Source: an uncultured Pelagibacteraceae bacterium
Lineage (GTDB): Bacteria > Pseudomonadota > Alphaproteobacteria > Pelagibacterales > Pelagibacteraceae
Reading direction: 5' to 3'
Length of the DNA stretch: 64,000 bases
NCBI GenBank assembly: GCA_902588625.1
Contig: CACIPU010000001.1
Location: 1 to 64,000 of the forward strand
Part shown: in pieces, positions 9,116-18,566 of the stretch
Layout: each line of letters starts with the position of its first letter
How positions within the stretch are numbered: position 1 is the stretch's first letter
Notes under the pieces: model-generated
What the model was told of the DNA's origin: nothing
The model's database searches: none
What the model saw: the letters and a program-made list of their open reading frames with translations, nothing else
Translations under genes and position numbers: made by a program

Positions 9116-9715
9116 ATGAGTTATAGAATAGAAGAAAAATATTTTATAGACAATTATCAAATTTTAGATTTTAAAAAATTTCTTTTTAGTAGGTCAGCTA
9201 AAAAAATATTTGATTCACGTGTAATTAAAAGTTTATATTTTGATAATAAGAAAAATGAAATGTACAAAGATTCAATTGAAGGAATAGTTCCAAGAAAGAA
9301 GATTAGAATAAGAAATTATCCAAATGAAAAAAATATTAAATTTTATCTAGAAACAAAAATTTCAAGCGTTGAAGGGCGTTATAAAAAACGTCAAGAAATA
9401 GATGAAAAAAATTTTCATAAATTAAATGAAATTGGCATTTTAGATGGACAGTATGGTCAATGTTTACCTAAAGTTTATGTTATTTATAATAGAGAATATT
9501 TTAAAATTGAGTCAGATAGATTTACGATAGATACGAATATACAATATCAGCTGTACTCCGATAATGTTGTAAGAAATGAATCTAGTTCAATAGTAGAACT
9601 TAAAACTTCAAATTTTAAAAATATTGATCGTTTATCAGAAAATTTTCCTTTTCATAAAACTAGATATTCAAAATATTGTAATGCAATAGATAAATGTTTT
9701 TACAAGAGTATATAA
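9116..9715 (+). CDS. VTC-domain (CYTH superfamily, polyphosphate polymerase-like) protein
   Basis: YRIEEKYFI, SLYFDNKKNEMYKDS, PRKKIRIRNYP, FYLETKISSVEGRYKKR, VYVIYNREYF, SSIVELKTS: basic/acidic strand pattern of VTC domains. Confidence 0.75.
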   Translation: MSYRIEEKYFIDNYQILDFKKFLFSRSAKKIFDSRVIKSLYFDNKKNEMYKDSIEGIVPRKKIRIRNYPNEKNIKFYLETKISSVEGRYKKRQEIDEKNFHKLNEIGILDGQYGQCLPKVYVIYNREYFKIESDRFTIDTNIQYQLYSDNVVRNESSSIVELKTSNFKNIDRLSENFPFHKTRYSKYCNAIDKCFYKSI

Positions 9716-9723
9716 AATAATTC

Positions 9724-9800
9724 TGGCGGGCCCTGAAGGACTTGAACCCTCAACCTCGGAGTCCGTAGCTCCGCGCTCTATCCAATTGAGCTAAGGGCCC
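9724..9800 (-). tRNA. tRNA-Arg (ACG), CCA encoded
   Basis: Reverse complement GGGCCCTTAGCTCAATTGGATAGAGCGCGGAGCTACGGACTCCGAGGTTGAGGGTTCAAGTCCTTCAGGGCCCGCCA folds as a cloverleaf; anticodon loop CTACGGA. Confidence 0.95.
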
Positions 9801-9921
9801 TAAGAGTTTTCTACCAAAGAAAATGTCTTATTTGAAGCATCTTTCTTTCAACATACCAGCAATGTTATTTTATATGTTGTTATTGCTTAAATTTATTTTA
9901 TCATTAAAAGAAAGACTGATT

Positions 9922-11112
9922 ATGAGCAATAAACAAAACAATATAGTAATTACTTCTGCGGTTAGGACAGCAATCGGATCGTTTAAGGGGTCCCTAAAAC
10001 ATATGCAGGCACATGAACTAGGTTCAGTAGTAATTAAAGAAGCTATAAAAAGATCAAAATTAAATTCTAACGATATTGACGAAGTAATTATGGGCCAGGT
10101 ATTAGCAGCAGGAGCTGGACAAAACCCAGCAAGACAGGCGGCAATAAAAGCTGGATTGCCTGTAGAAAAAACAGCATACATAATTAATCAAGTATGTGGA
10201 TCTGGTCTAAGATCTATTGCCGCTGCATACCAATCAATTTTATCAAAAGATTCTAATATTGTAGTGGCAGGAGGACAGGAGAGTATGTCAAATGCTCCTC
10301 ATGCAATTAATATACATAAAGAAAAAAAATTAGAGGAAAAAAATCTTATTGATACAATGGTACATGATGGTTTGTGGGATGCATTTAATGGTTATCATAT
10401 GGGAGTTACAGCTGAAAATGTTGCTAATAAATGGAAAATATCTAGAAAAGACCAAGATGAATTTGCTTTGTCATCGCAGCATAAAACTGAGAAAGCTCAA
10501 AAGGATGGAAAATTTAACGATGAAATTATTCCAATTATTTTAAAATCTAAAGATAAAAATAAAAAATTTAGTGTGGATGAACATCCAAGAGAAAAGATGA
10601 CACTAGAAAGACTTAATAAGTTAAAGCCTGCATTTAAAAATCATGGTGTTGTTACACCTGGAAATTCTTCTGGACTTAATGACGGTGCTGCAGCTGTTAT
10701 TTTGATGCATGAACATGAAGCAAAAAAAAGAAATTTATTACCTTTGGCCAAAATAGTCTCGTGGGCAACTAGCGGAGTAGATCCTTCTCTAATGGGCTCA
10801 GGACCTATTCCTGCCTCAAAAGAAGCTCTTAAAAAAGCTGGGTGGAAAATAAATGATTTAGATTTATTAGAGTCCAATGAAGCCTTTGCAGCTCAAAGTC
10901 TAGCAGTAATTAAAAGTTTAGGAATACCAAAAGAAAAAGTTAATGTGAATGGTGGAGCCATTGCTCTCGGACATCCTATAGGAGCTTCAGGGACTAGAAT
11001 ATTAGTGACACTTTTACATGAAATGATAAAAAGAGACTCAAAAAAAGGACTTGCGACTCTATGCATTGGAGGTGGCATGGGAATAGCAATGTGTGTAGAG
11101 CGTAATTTCTAA
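9922..11112 (+). CDS. Acetyl-CoA C-acetyltransferase (thiolase)
   Basis: SAVRTAIGSFKGSL, NQVCGSGLRSI, GGQESMSNAPH, NVNGGAIALGHPIGASGTRIL, CIGGGMGIAM; start chosen at MSNKQNN rather than 9823. Confidence 0.92.
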   Translation: MSNKQNNIVITSAVRTAIGSFKGSLKHMQAHELGSVVIKEAIKRSKLNSNDIDEVIMGQVLAAGAGQNPARQAAIKAGLPVEKTAYIINQVCGSGLRSIAAAYQSILSKDSNIVVAGGQESMSNAPHAINIHKEKKLEEKNLIDTMVHDGLWDAFNGYHMGVTAENVANKWKISRKDQDEFALSSQHKTEKAQKDGKFNDEIIPIILKSKDKNKKFSVDEHPREKMTLERLNKLKPAFKNHGVVTPGNSSGLNDGAAAVILMHEHEAKKRNLLPLAKIVSWATSGVDPSLMGSGPIPASKEALKKAGWKINDLDLLESNEAFAAQSLAVIKSLGIPKEKVNVNGGAIALGHPIGASGTRILVTLLHEMIKRDSKKGLATLCIGGGMGIAMCVERNF

Positions 11113-11288
11113 TTATTTTTTAAATATTTTTTTAATATTATTTTTTGAACCCAAATTTTGGCGTCTAGGCTTTTATATTTGTGCTGAAATAGCTTCTCAA
11201 TATTTCTCATAATTAATATCATAATTATATAATAAATAATTACATGGCTGAAAATGGATAAAATTGTGTTATAAATAAAACAATAATC

Positions 11289-14200
11289 ATGTCTAATAAA
11301 ATACTTGTTCCAGATATCGGGGACTTTGAAAGCGTTGAAATTATAGAAATTTTAATTAAAAAAGGTGATACTATTGCCAAAAACGATCCTATTGTTACTT
11401 TAGAAAGTGATAAGTCTAGTGTAGAGGTCCCGTCACCTTTCAGTGGAAAAATTTCTGAATTAAAAGTAGATATTGGAGACAAAGTATCAAAAGGTAGCAT
11501 ATTAGCTTTAATAGAAAATGATGATGAAAAAAATGAAACTCAAACAAAAGAAGAAATTTTAGAAACAAAAGAAGAAATTTTAGAAACAAAAGAAGAAATT
11601 TTAGAAACAAAAGAAGAAATTTTAGAAACAAAAGAAGAAAATATATTACCAACAACTGAAAAAATTATTGCAGAAGCTGAGTCCACTATAGTAAAAAAAA
11701 CTGATATCAAAAAAAATATAAAAAAAAATCCAGCAAGTCATGAACAAAAAAAGACCTTTGCTAAAGCAAATGGAGCTGATATTGATCCATTAGAGACGCA
11801 AGAGTGGTTAGAATCTTTGGATGCAGTTCTGAAAAAAGATGGAACAGATCGTGCTCAATATTTATTAAAAAAATTAATTGCTGAGACTTATAAGGAAGGT
11901 GCTAATCAATCATTAACTCGTATTACTCCATATGTTAATACTATACCTGTAAGTTCGGAGGTTAAATCTCCAGGAGATCAAAATATAGAAAGAAGAATTA
12001 GATCTTTAATAAGGTGGAATGCCGCAGCAATGGTAGTAAAAGCAAATAAAAAAAATCCGGAATTAGGAGGTCACATAGGAACATTTGCTTCCGCAGCCAC
12101 CCTCTATGACGTTGGGATGAATCATTTCTGGCGTGCTAAAAATAATAAATTTGGTGGAGATCTAATATATTTTCAGGGTCATAGCGCACCAGGTATGTAT
12201 GCGAGAGCATTTTTGGAAGGCAGGTTGTCTGCTAAGCAATTAGGAAATTTTAGACAAGAAGTTGGAGTAGATGGATTATCTTCATATCCTCACCCGTGGC
12301 TAATGCCAAAGTTTTGGCAGTTTCCAACTGTATCTATGGGTTTAGGTCCGGTCTTATCAATTTACCAAGCAAGATTTACAAAATATTTAATTAATAGAGG
12401 TTTATTAAAAGATGAGGATAGAAAAATTTGGACTTTTTTAGGAGATGGAGAAACAGATGAACCAGAATCATTAGGCGCTATAAGCTTAGCATCCAGAGAA
12501 AAGTTAGACAATCTTATATTTGTTATTAATTGTAATTTACAAAGGCTGGATGGTCCTGTTAGAGGGAATGGAAAAATAATTCAAGAACTCGAAGGCATAT
12601 TCAGGGGGGCCGGATGGAACGTAATAAAAGTTATTTGGGGTTCTTATTGGGATCAGTTATTAGCTAAAGATAATAGTGGTTTACTAATTAAAAGAATGAA
12701 TGAGTGTGTAGATGGCGAATATCAAGCTTTTAAAGCTAACAACGGTTCGTATGTAAGAGAAAAGTTTTTTGGAAAATATCCAGAATTAAAAGATTTGGTT
12801 TCGTCAATGACAGATAGAGATATTTGGAAGCTAAATAGAGGAGGTCATGATCCACATAAAGTTTACGCAGCATATCATGAAGCGGTGAAAACAAAGGGTA
12901 AACCTACCGTTATTCTTGCTAAAACTATAAAAGGTTATGGGATGGGTAAGTCTGGAGAAAGTATAAATATAACTCACCAGCAAAAAAAACTAGGAGAAGA
13001 AGATCTACTTTATTACAGAGATCGTTTTGATATTCCATTAACAAACAAACAAGTAAAAAATATTGAATTTTATAAACCTGACGAAAAATCAGAAGAAATA
13101 AAATATCTAAAAGAAAAAAGAATGAAACTTGGAGGAAATTTACCAGAAAGAACTTCTTATGCAAAACAAATCAAAAAACCTGCAAAAGATATTTTTGAAA
13201 ATATGTTAAAATCTTCAGGTGATCGTGAAATGTCAACAACAATGGCATTGGTAAGAATACTAACGAATTTATTAAGAGATAAAAATATTGCTCCTAGATT
13301 AGTCCCAATTATTCCTGATGAAGCTAGAACTTTTGGTATGGAAGGATTTTTTAGAAAAGTAGGAATATATGCTCACGAAGGTCAAAAATATGAACCAGAA
13401 GATTCAGAGCAATTAAGTTCATATAGAGAAGATAAAAAAGGCCAAGTTTTAGAAGAAGGTATAACGGAAACAGGAGCCATGTCATCATTTATAGCTGCTG
13501 GCACTTCGTATACTAATCATGATTTAGAAATGATACCAGTTTATACATTCTATTCTATGTTTGGTTTTCAAAGAGTAATGGATCTTATTTGGTCAGCGGG
13601 AGACTCACAAACAAGAGGATTTCTTATTGGAGCAACCTCAGGAAGAACAACATTAGCTGGAGAGGGATTACAACATCAAGATGGACATAGTCATTTATTA
13701 GCTGCAACCGTTCCAAACTGCATAAGTTATGATCCAACATTTGCATATGAGTTAGCAATCATTTTTCAAGATGGTCTTAAAAGAATGCATGATCAACAAG
13801 AAAATATTTTTTATTATTTGACAACTATGAATGAAAATTATCACCATCCAGAGATGCCAAAAAATTGTGAAAAAGGTATACTTAAAGGAATGTACTTGTT
13901 TAAAGAATTTAACAAAAAAGGAAAAACAAAAGTTCAATTACTTGGAAGTGGAACTATTTTGAGAGAAATGATAAAGGCTGGAGAAATATTAAGTAAAGAT
14001 TATGATATTGATAGTGATATCTGGAGTGTAACAAGTTTTAATGAGTTAAGAAAAGATGGGATGATAGTTGAAAGAAAAAATTTACTTAATCCAACAAATA
14101 AGCCAATACTTTCTTATGTGGAAAAATGTTTAGGAAAAAGAGATGGACCTATTATAGCAGCCTCTGACTATATGAGAAGCTTTGCTGATCAGATAAGACC

Positions 14201-14420
14201 TTTTACAACAAAACCTTTTTACTCTTTTGGAACAGACGGATATGGAAGAAGCGACAGTAGAAAGAATCTAAGAAAATTTTTTGAAGTTGATAAAGAGCAT
14301 ATTATAACTTACACACTAAGTGCACTAGCTAAAGAACAGTTGGTGCCAACTAAATATGCAGAGAGAGCAATGAAAAAGTATAATATTGATAAAAATAAAC
14401 CTATGCCAATCGTATTATAA
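11289..14420 (+). CDS. aceE: Pyruvate dehydrogenase E1 (homodimeric, AceE) with N-terminal lipoyl domain
   Basis: N-terminal lipoyl domain with VTLESDKSSVEVPSP; repeat linker KEEILET; then an AceE body (RRIRSLIRWNAAAMV, WTFLGDGETDEPESLGAISLA, NCNLQRLDGPVRGN, RTTLAGEGLQHQDGHSHL). Confidence 0.92.
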   Translation: MSNKILVPDIGDFESVEIIEILIKKGDTIAKNDPIVTLESDKSSVEVPSPFSGKISELKVDIGDKVSKGSILALIENDDEKNETQTKEEILETKEEILETKEEILETKEEILETKEENILPTTEKIIAEAESTIVKKTDIKKNIKKNPASHEQKKTFAKANGADIDPLETQEWLESLDAVLKKDGTDRAQYLLKKLIAETYKEGANQSLTRITPYVNTIPVSSEVKSPGDQNIERRIRSLIRWNAAAMVVKANKKNPELGGHIGTFASAATLYDVGMNHFWRAKNNKFGGDLIYFQGHSAPGMYARAFLEGRLSAKQLGNFRQEVGVDGLSSYPHPWLMPKFWQFPTVSMGLGPVLSIYQARFTKYLINRGLLKDEDRKIWTFLGDGETDEPESLGAISLASREKLDNLIFVINCNLQRLDGPVRGNGKIIQELEGIFRGAGWNVIKVIWGSYWDQLLAKDNSGLLIKRMNECVDGEYQAFKANNGSYVREKFFGKYPELKDLVSSMTDRDIWKLNRGGHDPHKVYAAYHEAVKTKGKPTVILAKTIKGYGMGKSGESINITHQQKKLGEEDLLYYRDRFDIPLTNKQVKNIEFYKPDEKSEEIKYLKEKRMKLGGNLPERTSYAKQIKKPAKDIFENMLKSSGDREMSTTMALVRILTNLLRDKNIAPRLVPIIPDEARTFGMEGFFRKVGIYAHEGQKYEPEDSEQLSSYREDKKGQVLEEGITETGAMSSFIAAGTSYTNHDLEMIPVYTFYSMFGFQRVMDLIWSAGDSQTRGFLIGATSGRTTLAGEGLQHQDGHSHLLAATVPNCISYDPTFAYELAIIFQDGLKRMHDQQENIFYYLTTMNENYHHPEMPKNCEKGILKGMYLFKEFNKKGKTKVQLLGSGTILREMIKAGEILSKDYDIDSDIWSVTSFNELRKDGMIVERKNLLNPTNKPILSYVEKCLGKRDGPIIAASDYMRSFADQIRPFTTKPFYSFGTDGYGRSDSRKNLRKFFEVDKEHIITYTLSALAKEQLVPTKYAERAMKKYNIDKNKPMPIVL
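11544..11640 (+). repeat. 21-bp perfect tandem repeat (acaaaagaagaaattttagaa), 4 full units plus a 13-bp partial
   Basis: Read directly at 11544, 11565, 11586, 11607 and partial at 11628; encodes KEEILET repeats in the lipoyl linker. Confidence 0.95.
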
Positions 14421-14423
14421 AAA

Positions 14424-15338
14424 ATGTCTGAAAAAAAAAAATCAATTGTCAAAGCAAGCCCAAACACAAGAAAGCTTGCAAGAGAATTAGGTGCAAATTT
14501 ATATTCAATTAAAGGATCACAAAGACAAGGAAGAATAACACAAGAAGATGTTAAAGATTATATTAGAGAAAACTTATCTGAAAAAAACTTAAATAAAAGA
14601 GAATTAAAACCTCAACAATATGCCCATTCAGAATTTGGACCAATTGATGAATTGCCAATACCAAGAATAAAAAAGATTGCAGGTCCTCATCTTCAAAAAT
14701 CTTGGAATGAAATTCCACATGTTACCCATCATGATGAAGCAGACATAACTGAGATGGAAGTATTTAGAAAATCACTACGTGATTTTTATACAGGTGAAAA
14801 AATATCCGTTACTCCTTTAGCTTTTATAATAAGAGCTGTAGTTAAAGCATTGAAAGATTATCCAAATTTTAATGCATCTTTGGATTTACAAAATGATAAA
14901 ATTATCTATAAAAAGTATTTTCATATTGGGATAGCTGTAGACACTAAACATGGATTAATGGTTCCAAAAATAAGAAATGCGGATAAAAAAGATATAACAA
15001 CACTTGGAAATGAATTAAAAAAAGTAAGTAAACTTTCAGCAGAACTTAAAATAAATAAAAAGGAATTTTTTGGCGGATCAATTACAATTTCAAGTTTAGG
15101 AAATATTGGTGGAAGTTTTTTTACACCGATAATCAATTCACCAGAGGTAGCAATTCTTGGCGTTGGTAGATCTGAGAAAAAACAAGTATTCGTGGGGGAT
15201 AAATATGAAAGCAGAATTATGTTACCATTATCACTTTCGTACGATCATAGGATAATAGATGGCGCAGAAGGAGCAAAATTTTGCGTACATCTTAAAGAAA
15301 GCTTAGGAAAAGATTTTGCTTACAAACTAGCAATCTAA
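14424..15338 (+). CDS. aceF: Pyruvate dehydrogenase E2, lacking a lipoyl domain (PSBD + catalytic domain)
   Basis: Starts directly with peripheral-subunit-binding domain (ASPNTRKLARELGANLYSIKGSQRQGRITQEDV); catalytic SYDHRIIDGAEGA; no lipoyl DK motif. Confidence 0.88.
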   Translation: MSEKKKSIVKASPNTRKLARELGANLYSIKGSQRQGRITQEDVKDYIRENLSEKNLNKRELKPQQYAHSEFGPIDELPIPRIKKIAGPHLQKSWNEIPHVTHHDEADITEMEVFRKSLRDFYTGEKISVTPLAFIIRAVVKALKDYPNFNASLDLQNDKIIYKKYFHIGIAVDTKHGLMVPKIRNADKKDITTLGNELKKVSKLSAELKINKKEFFGGSITISSLGNIGGSFFTPIINSPEVAILGVGRSEKKQVFVGDKYESRIMLPLSLSYDHRIIDGAEGAKFCVHLKESLGKDFAYKLAI

Positions 15339-15342
15339 CTAT

Positions 15343-16236
15343 ATGACTAAATCAATATCTTTATGGAGTGCATTATTATGTACTTTTATCTGGGGAACAA
15401 CATTTATAGCTCAAGACACTGGAATGGATAAAATTGGTCCACTAACTTTTAATGGAACAAGATTTTTAATTGGTTTTCTTTCTATAATTCCTTTTGCAAT
15501 TTTATACGAAAGAAAAAAAATAATTTCTGAAATAAATAAAGATAAAAAACTATTTTATAAATTACTTTTTTGGGTAGGTACATTTTTGTTTTTAGGCACA
15601 TATGTTCAACAAGCTGCTTTACTTTTTACTGATGTAGCAAATGCAGCTTTTTTTACTATTTTTTATGTTCCTATGGTTCCTATTATTCTTTTTTTTGTTT
15701 ATTCAAAATCATTACATTGGAGTATATGGCCATCAGTTTTATTTTGCATAGCTGGAGTTTATCTTCTAAGTGATTTTTCAAATGCTACAGTTCGATTAGG
15801 AGATAGTTTAGTTATACTTTGCGCACTATTTTGGAGTTTGCATATAATACTTATTGGAAGTTTTATTAAAAATTTTAATCTTCCACTATTTTTTGGCGCT
15901 CTACAGGCATTATTAGTTTCGTTTTTTTCTATTACTTTTGCAATATTTTTTGAAACAATAACAATTCCAAATATATTAAATGAATCTCTATCAATATTGT
16001 ATGCAGGAGCTTTATCGGGGGGGATTGCATTTACTTTACAAATATATGCTCAAAAAAATATTGCACCTGCTCCAGCTGCTATTATATTTTCCCTTGAAGG
16101 AGTTTTTGCTGCGATTGCTGCATGGATTATTTTAGGTCAAATCCTAGGTATTAATAATATTTTAGGGTGTATATTTATACTTTCAGGAGTTTTACTTTCA
16201 CAGTTAGCTCCTATTGCTAAAAAAAATTATAAATAA
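15343..16236 (+). CDS. EamA/DMT family transporter
   Basis: LLCTFIWGTTFIAQ, NGTRFLIGF, two EamA repeats, AAIIFSLEGVFAAIAAWIILG. Confidence 0.88.
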   Translation: MTKSISLWSALLCTFIWGTTFIAQDTGMDKIGPLTFNGTRFLIGFLSIIPFAILYERKKIISEINKDKKLFYKLLFWVGTFLFLGTYVQQAALLFTDVANAAFFTIFYVPMVPIILFFVYSKSLHWSIWPSVLFCIAGVYLLSDFSNATVRLGDSLVILCALFWSLHIILIGSFIKNFNLPLFFGALQALLVSFFSITFAIFFETITIPNILNESLSILYAGALSGGIAFTLQIYAQKNIAPAPAAIIFSLEGVFAAIAAWIILGQILGINNILGCIFILSGVLLSQLAPIAKKNYK

Positions 16237-16994
16237 ACAATACTAAGAATTACTATTGAAAGAATTATTCTGTAAATTACAAATACTTTTAAACTAAATT
16301 TTTTAATGAAATTTAAAAATACAGCAATTGTTATAAAAGAAAAAATAAAAGAAAATATTACTGCTGTAATAGCTAAAAAATTAAGTTCAGGACTTCCTAC
16401 TTTATAAATATTATAAACTCCTAATATACTAGCAGCAAATAAAGTCGGTATAGATAAAAAAAATGAAATTTTAGTTGAATCAAATCTATCAAAACCCAAG
16501 AACCTTCCTGATGTAATTGTAATCCCAGATCTACTAACACCTGGAATTAAAGCTAAAACTTGAAATAAACCAATAAAAATAGCAGATCTATTAGAGAACC
16601 CTCTATCAATTTTTTTTTTTACTTTTGTCTTATCGCTTATATATAACAAAATTCCGAATATCAGGCTCATCCACCCAATTACTTCCAAATTTCTTAATTG
16701 ATTGATAATACCCGTATGATAAAAAAAATAACCTACTGGAATCATAGGTAATGTTCCGACTAAAATTTTAAGTAAAAAATCTCTATTTTTTATAAAACTA
16801 AATAATTCATTTCTAAAATAAACTATTACGGCTAATAAAGAACCTAAGTGCAAACATATATCTATTAATAAATTCTGATTAACAAATACATAATATTTAG
16901 AAACCAAAACTAAATGTGCGATAGAACTTATTGGGAGGAATTCAGAAACCCCTTGAATAAACGATAGAATTAAAATTTCGATAGATGAAAGCAT
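16227..16994 (-). CDS. uppP: Undecaprenyl-diphosphatase
   Basis: LSFIQGVSEFLPISSIAHLVL and ALIPGVSRSGITITSGRFLG signature motifs. Confidence 0.92.
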   Translation of the reverse strand: MLSSIEILILSFIQGVSEFLPISSIAHLVLVSKYYVFVNQNLLIDICLHLGSLLAVIVYFRNELFSFIKNRDFLLKILVGTLPMIPVGYFFYHTGIINQLRNLEVIGWMSLIFGILLYISDKTKVKKKIDRGFSNRSAIFIGLFQVLALIPGVSRSGITITSGRFLGFDRFDSTKISFFLSIPTLFAASILGVYNIYKVGSPELNFLAITAVIFSFIFSFITIAVFLNFIKKFSLKVFVIYRIILSIVILSIVYL

Positions 16995-17004
16995 TAAATA
17001 TCAT

Positions 17005-17027
17005 TATTGCATAGCAGCCATGCAATA
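17005..17027. promoter_or_regulatory. Inverted repeat tattgcat-N7-atgcaata between uppP and gltD
   Basis: Perfect 8-bp arms (17005-17012 / 17020-17027) in the divergent intergenic region. Confidence 0.45.
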
Positions 17028-17076
17028 TAAATTACTATTTTGCTGGATTTTTTAAAAAATAGGTCAGCTATTATGT

Positions 17077-17094
17077 CCTAAAAATGCTTTTAGG
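17077..17094 (+). promoter_or_regulatory. Hairpin cctaaaa-atgc-ttttagg upstream of gltD
   Basis: Perfect 7-bp stem, 4-nt loop, ~32 bp upstream of the gltD start. Confidence 0.4.
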
Positions 17095-17126
17095 TCCATT
17101 TATATTAATATAAATTACAACTAATT

Positions 17127-18566
17127 ATGTCAGAAAAAATGCTTAAATTTACAAAAGTCAATCAAGAAAATCCAAACAAAAGAACTGTTTCAAAGAGAGT
17201 GGATGACTTTAGAGAAATTTATGATCAATTTGTAAATGATAAAGCTAAGGAACAATCAAGTAGATGTTCGCAGTGTGGAGTACCATTTTGTCAAGTTCAT
17301 TGTCCACTTCATAACAATATACCTGATTGGTTAAAATTAACTGCAGAAGGTAGATTACAAGAAGCAAGCGAACTTGCACACAGTACAAATAATATGCCAG
17401 AAGTGTGTGGAAGAATTTGTCCACAAGATCGTTTATGTGAAGGGAACTGTGTAATCGAACAATCTGGTCATGGCACTGTGACTATCGGATCCGTAGAAAA
17501 ATATATAACAGATACCGCTTGGGAAAAAGGATGGATAAAACCAATTGCAGTCAAAAAAGAAATTGATTTATCAGTAGGTATTATTGGTAGTGGTCCAGCA
17601 GGCTTAGCCTGTGCTGAAGAGTTACGTAAATTTGGTTATCAAATAACTATTTATGATAGATATGATAGACCTGGAGGTTTATTAATTTATGGAATTCCTA
17701 ATTTTAAATTAGAAAAATTTGTAGTTGAAAGACGCACTCAACTTTTAAAAGATAGTGGAATAAAATTTCAACAAAACATAGAAATTGGAAAAGATAGTAC
17801 TTTTGATAAAATAAAAGAAAAACATGATGCAATACTCATTGCAACTGGTGTTTATAAAGCAAGGCAAGTTAATTTACCAGGTCATAATTTAAAAAATATT
17901 TTTCCTGCAATGAAATTTCTGACAGCTTCAAATCGTAAAGGTTTGGGAGACAAGGTTACAGAGTTCGAAAATGGCACCCTTAACGCAGAAAACAAAAATG
18001 TTGTTGTTATTGGAGGTGGAGATACAGCCATGGATTGTGTAAGAACTGCTATAAGGCAAAATGCAAAATCAGTCAAATGTCTTTATAGAAGAGATAAAGA
18101 AAATATGCCGGGATCAGCTAGAGAGGTAAATAATGCTGAAGAAGAAGGAATAGAATTTATTTGGTTATCAAACCCAAAAAAATTCATTGGTAACGAAAAA
18201 ATTTCATCTTTATTGGTTGAAAAAATGAAACTTGGAAAACCTGACTCTTCAGGTAGAAAAAAACCAGAACCTATACCAAATTCAGATTTTGAAATTAAAG
18301 TTGACATAGCAATCAAAGCTCTTGGCTTTGATCCAGAAGATATTCCAAAACTATTTGATAATTCAAATCTCTTAGTATCAAAATGGGGGACAATAAAAGT
18401 TGATATGCATTCTATGGAAACAAATTTACCAGGAGTCTTTGCTGCAGGAGATATAGTAAGAGGAGCCTCTCTTGTTGTATGGGCAATTAAAGATGGTAGA
18501 GATGCGGCAATATCAATAAACAAATTTTTAAAAAGTAAAAAATTATTAAAAACTAAAGCTGCATGA
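17127..18566 (+). CDS. gltD: Glutamate synthase small subunit
   Basis: CSQCGVPFCQVHCPLHNNIPDWL, CGRICPQDRLCEGNCV, GSGPAGLACAEELR. Confidence 0.95.
   Translation: MSEKMLKFTKVNQENPNKRTVSKRVDDFREIYDQFVNDKAKEQSSRCSQCGVPFCQVHCPLHNNIPDWLKLTAEGRLQEASELAHSTNNMPEVCGRICPQDRLCEGNCVIEQSGHGTVTIGSVEKYITDTAWEKGWIKPIAVKKEIDLSVGIIGSGPAGLACAEELRKFGYQITIYDRYDRPGGLLIYGIPNFKLEKFVVERRTQLLKDSGIKFQQNIEIGKDSTFDKIKEKHDAILIATGVYKARQVNLPGHNLKNIFPAMKFLTASNRKGLGDKVTEFENGTLNAENKNVVVIGGGDTAMDCVRTAIRQNAKSVKCLYRRDKENMPGSAREVNNAEEEGIEFIWLSNPKKFIGNEKISSLLVEKMKLGKPDSSGRKKPEPIPNSDFEIKVDIAIKALGFDPEDIPKLFDNSNLLVSKWGTIKVDMHSMETNLPGVFAAGDIVRGASLVVWAIKDGRDAAISINKFLKSKKLLKTKAA

Noticed and set aside
11544-11640. Possible CRISPR-like repeat
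   Set aside because: Units are directly adjacent without spacers and in-frame within aceE; a simple coding tandem repeat.
11440-11655. Minus-strand ORF with repeated FLLLFLKFL
   Set aside because: Antisense of the 21-bp tandem repeat inside aceE; repetitive composition only.
18083-18523. Minus-strand 146-aa ORF opposite gltD
   Set aside because: Antisense to a strongly supported gltD; no independent evidence.
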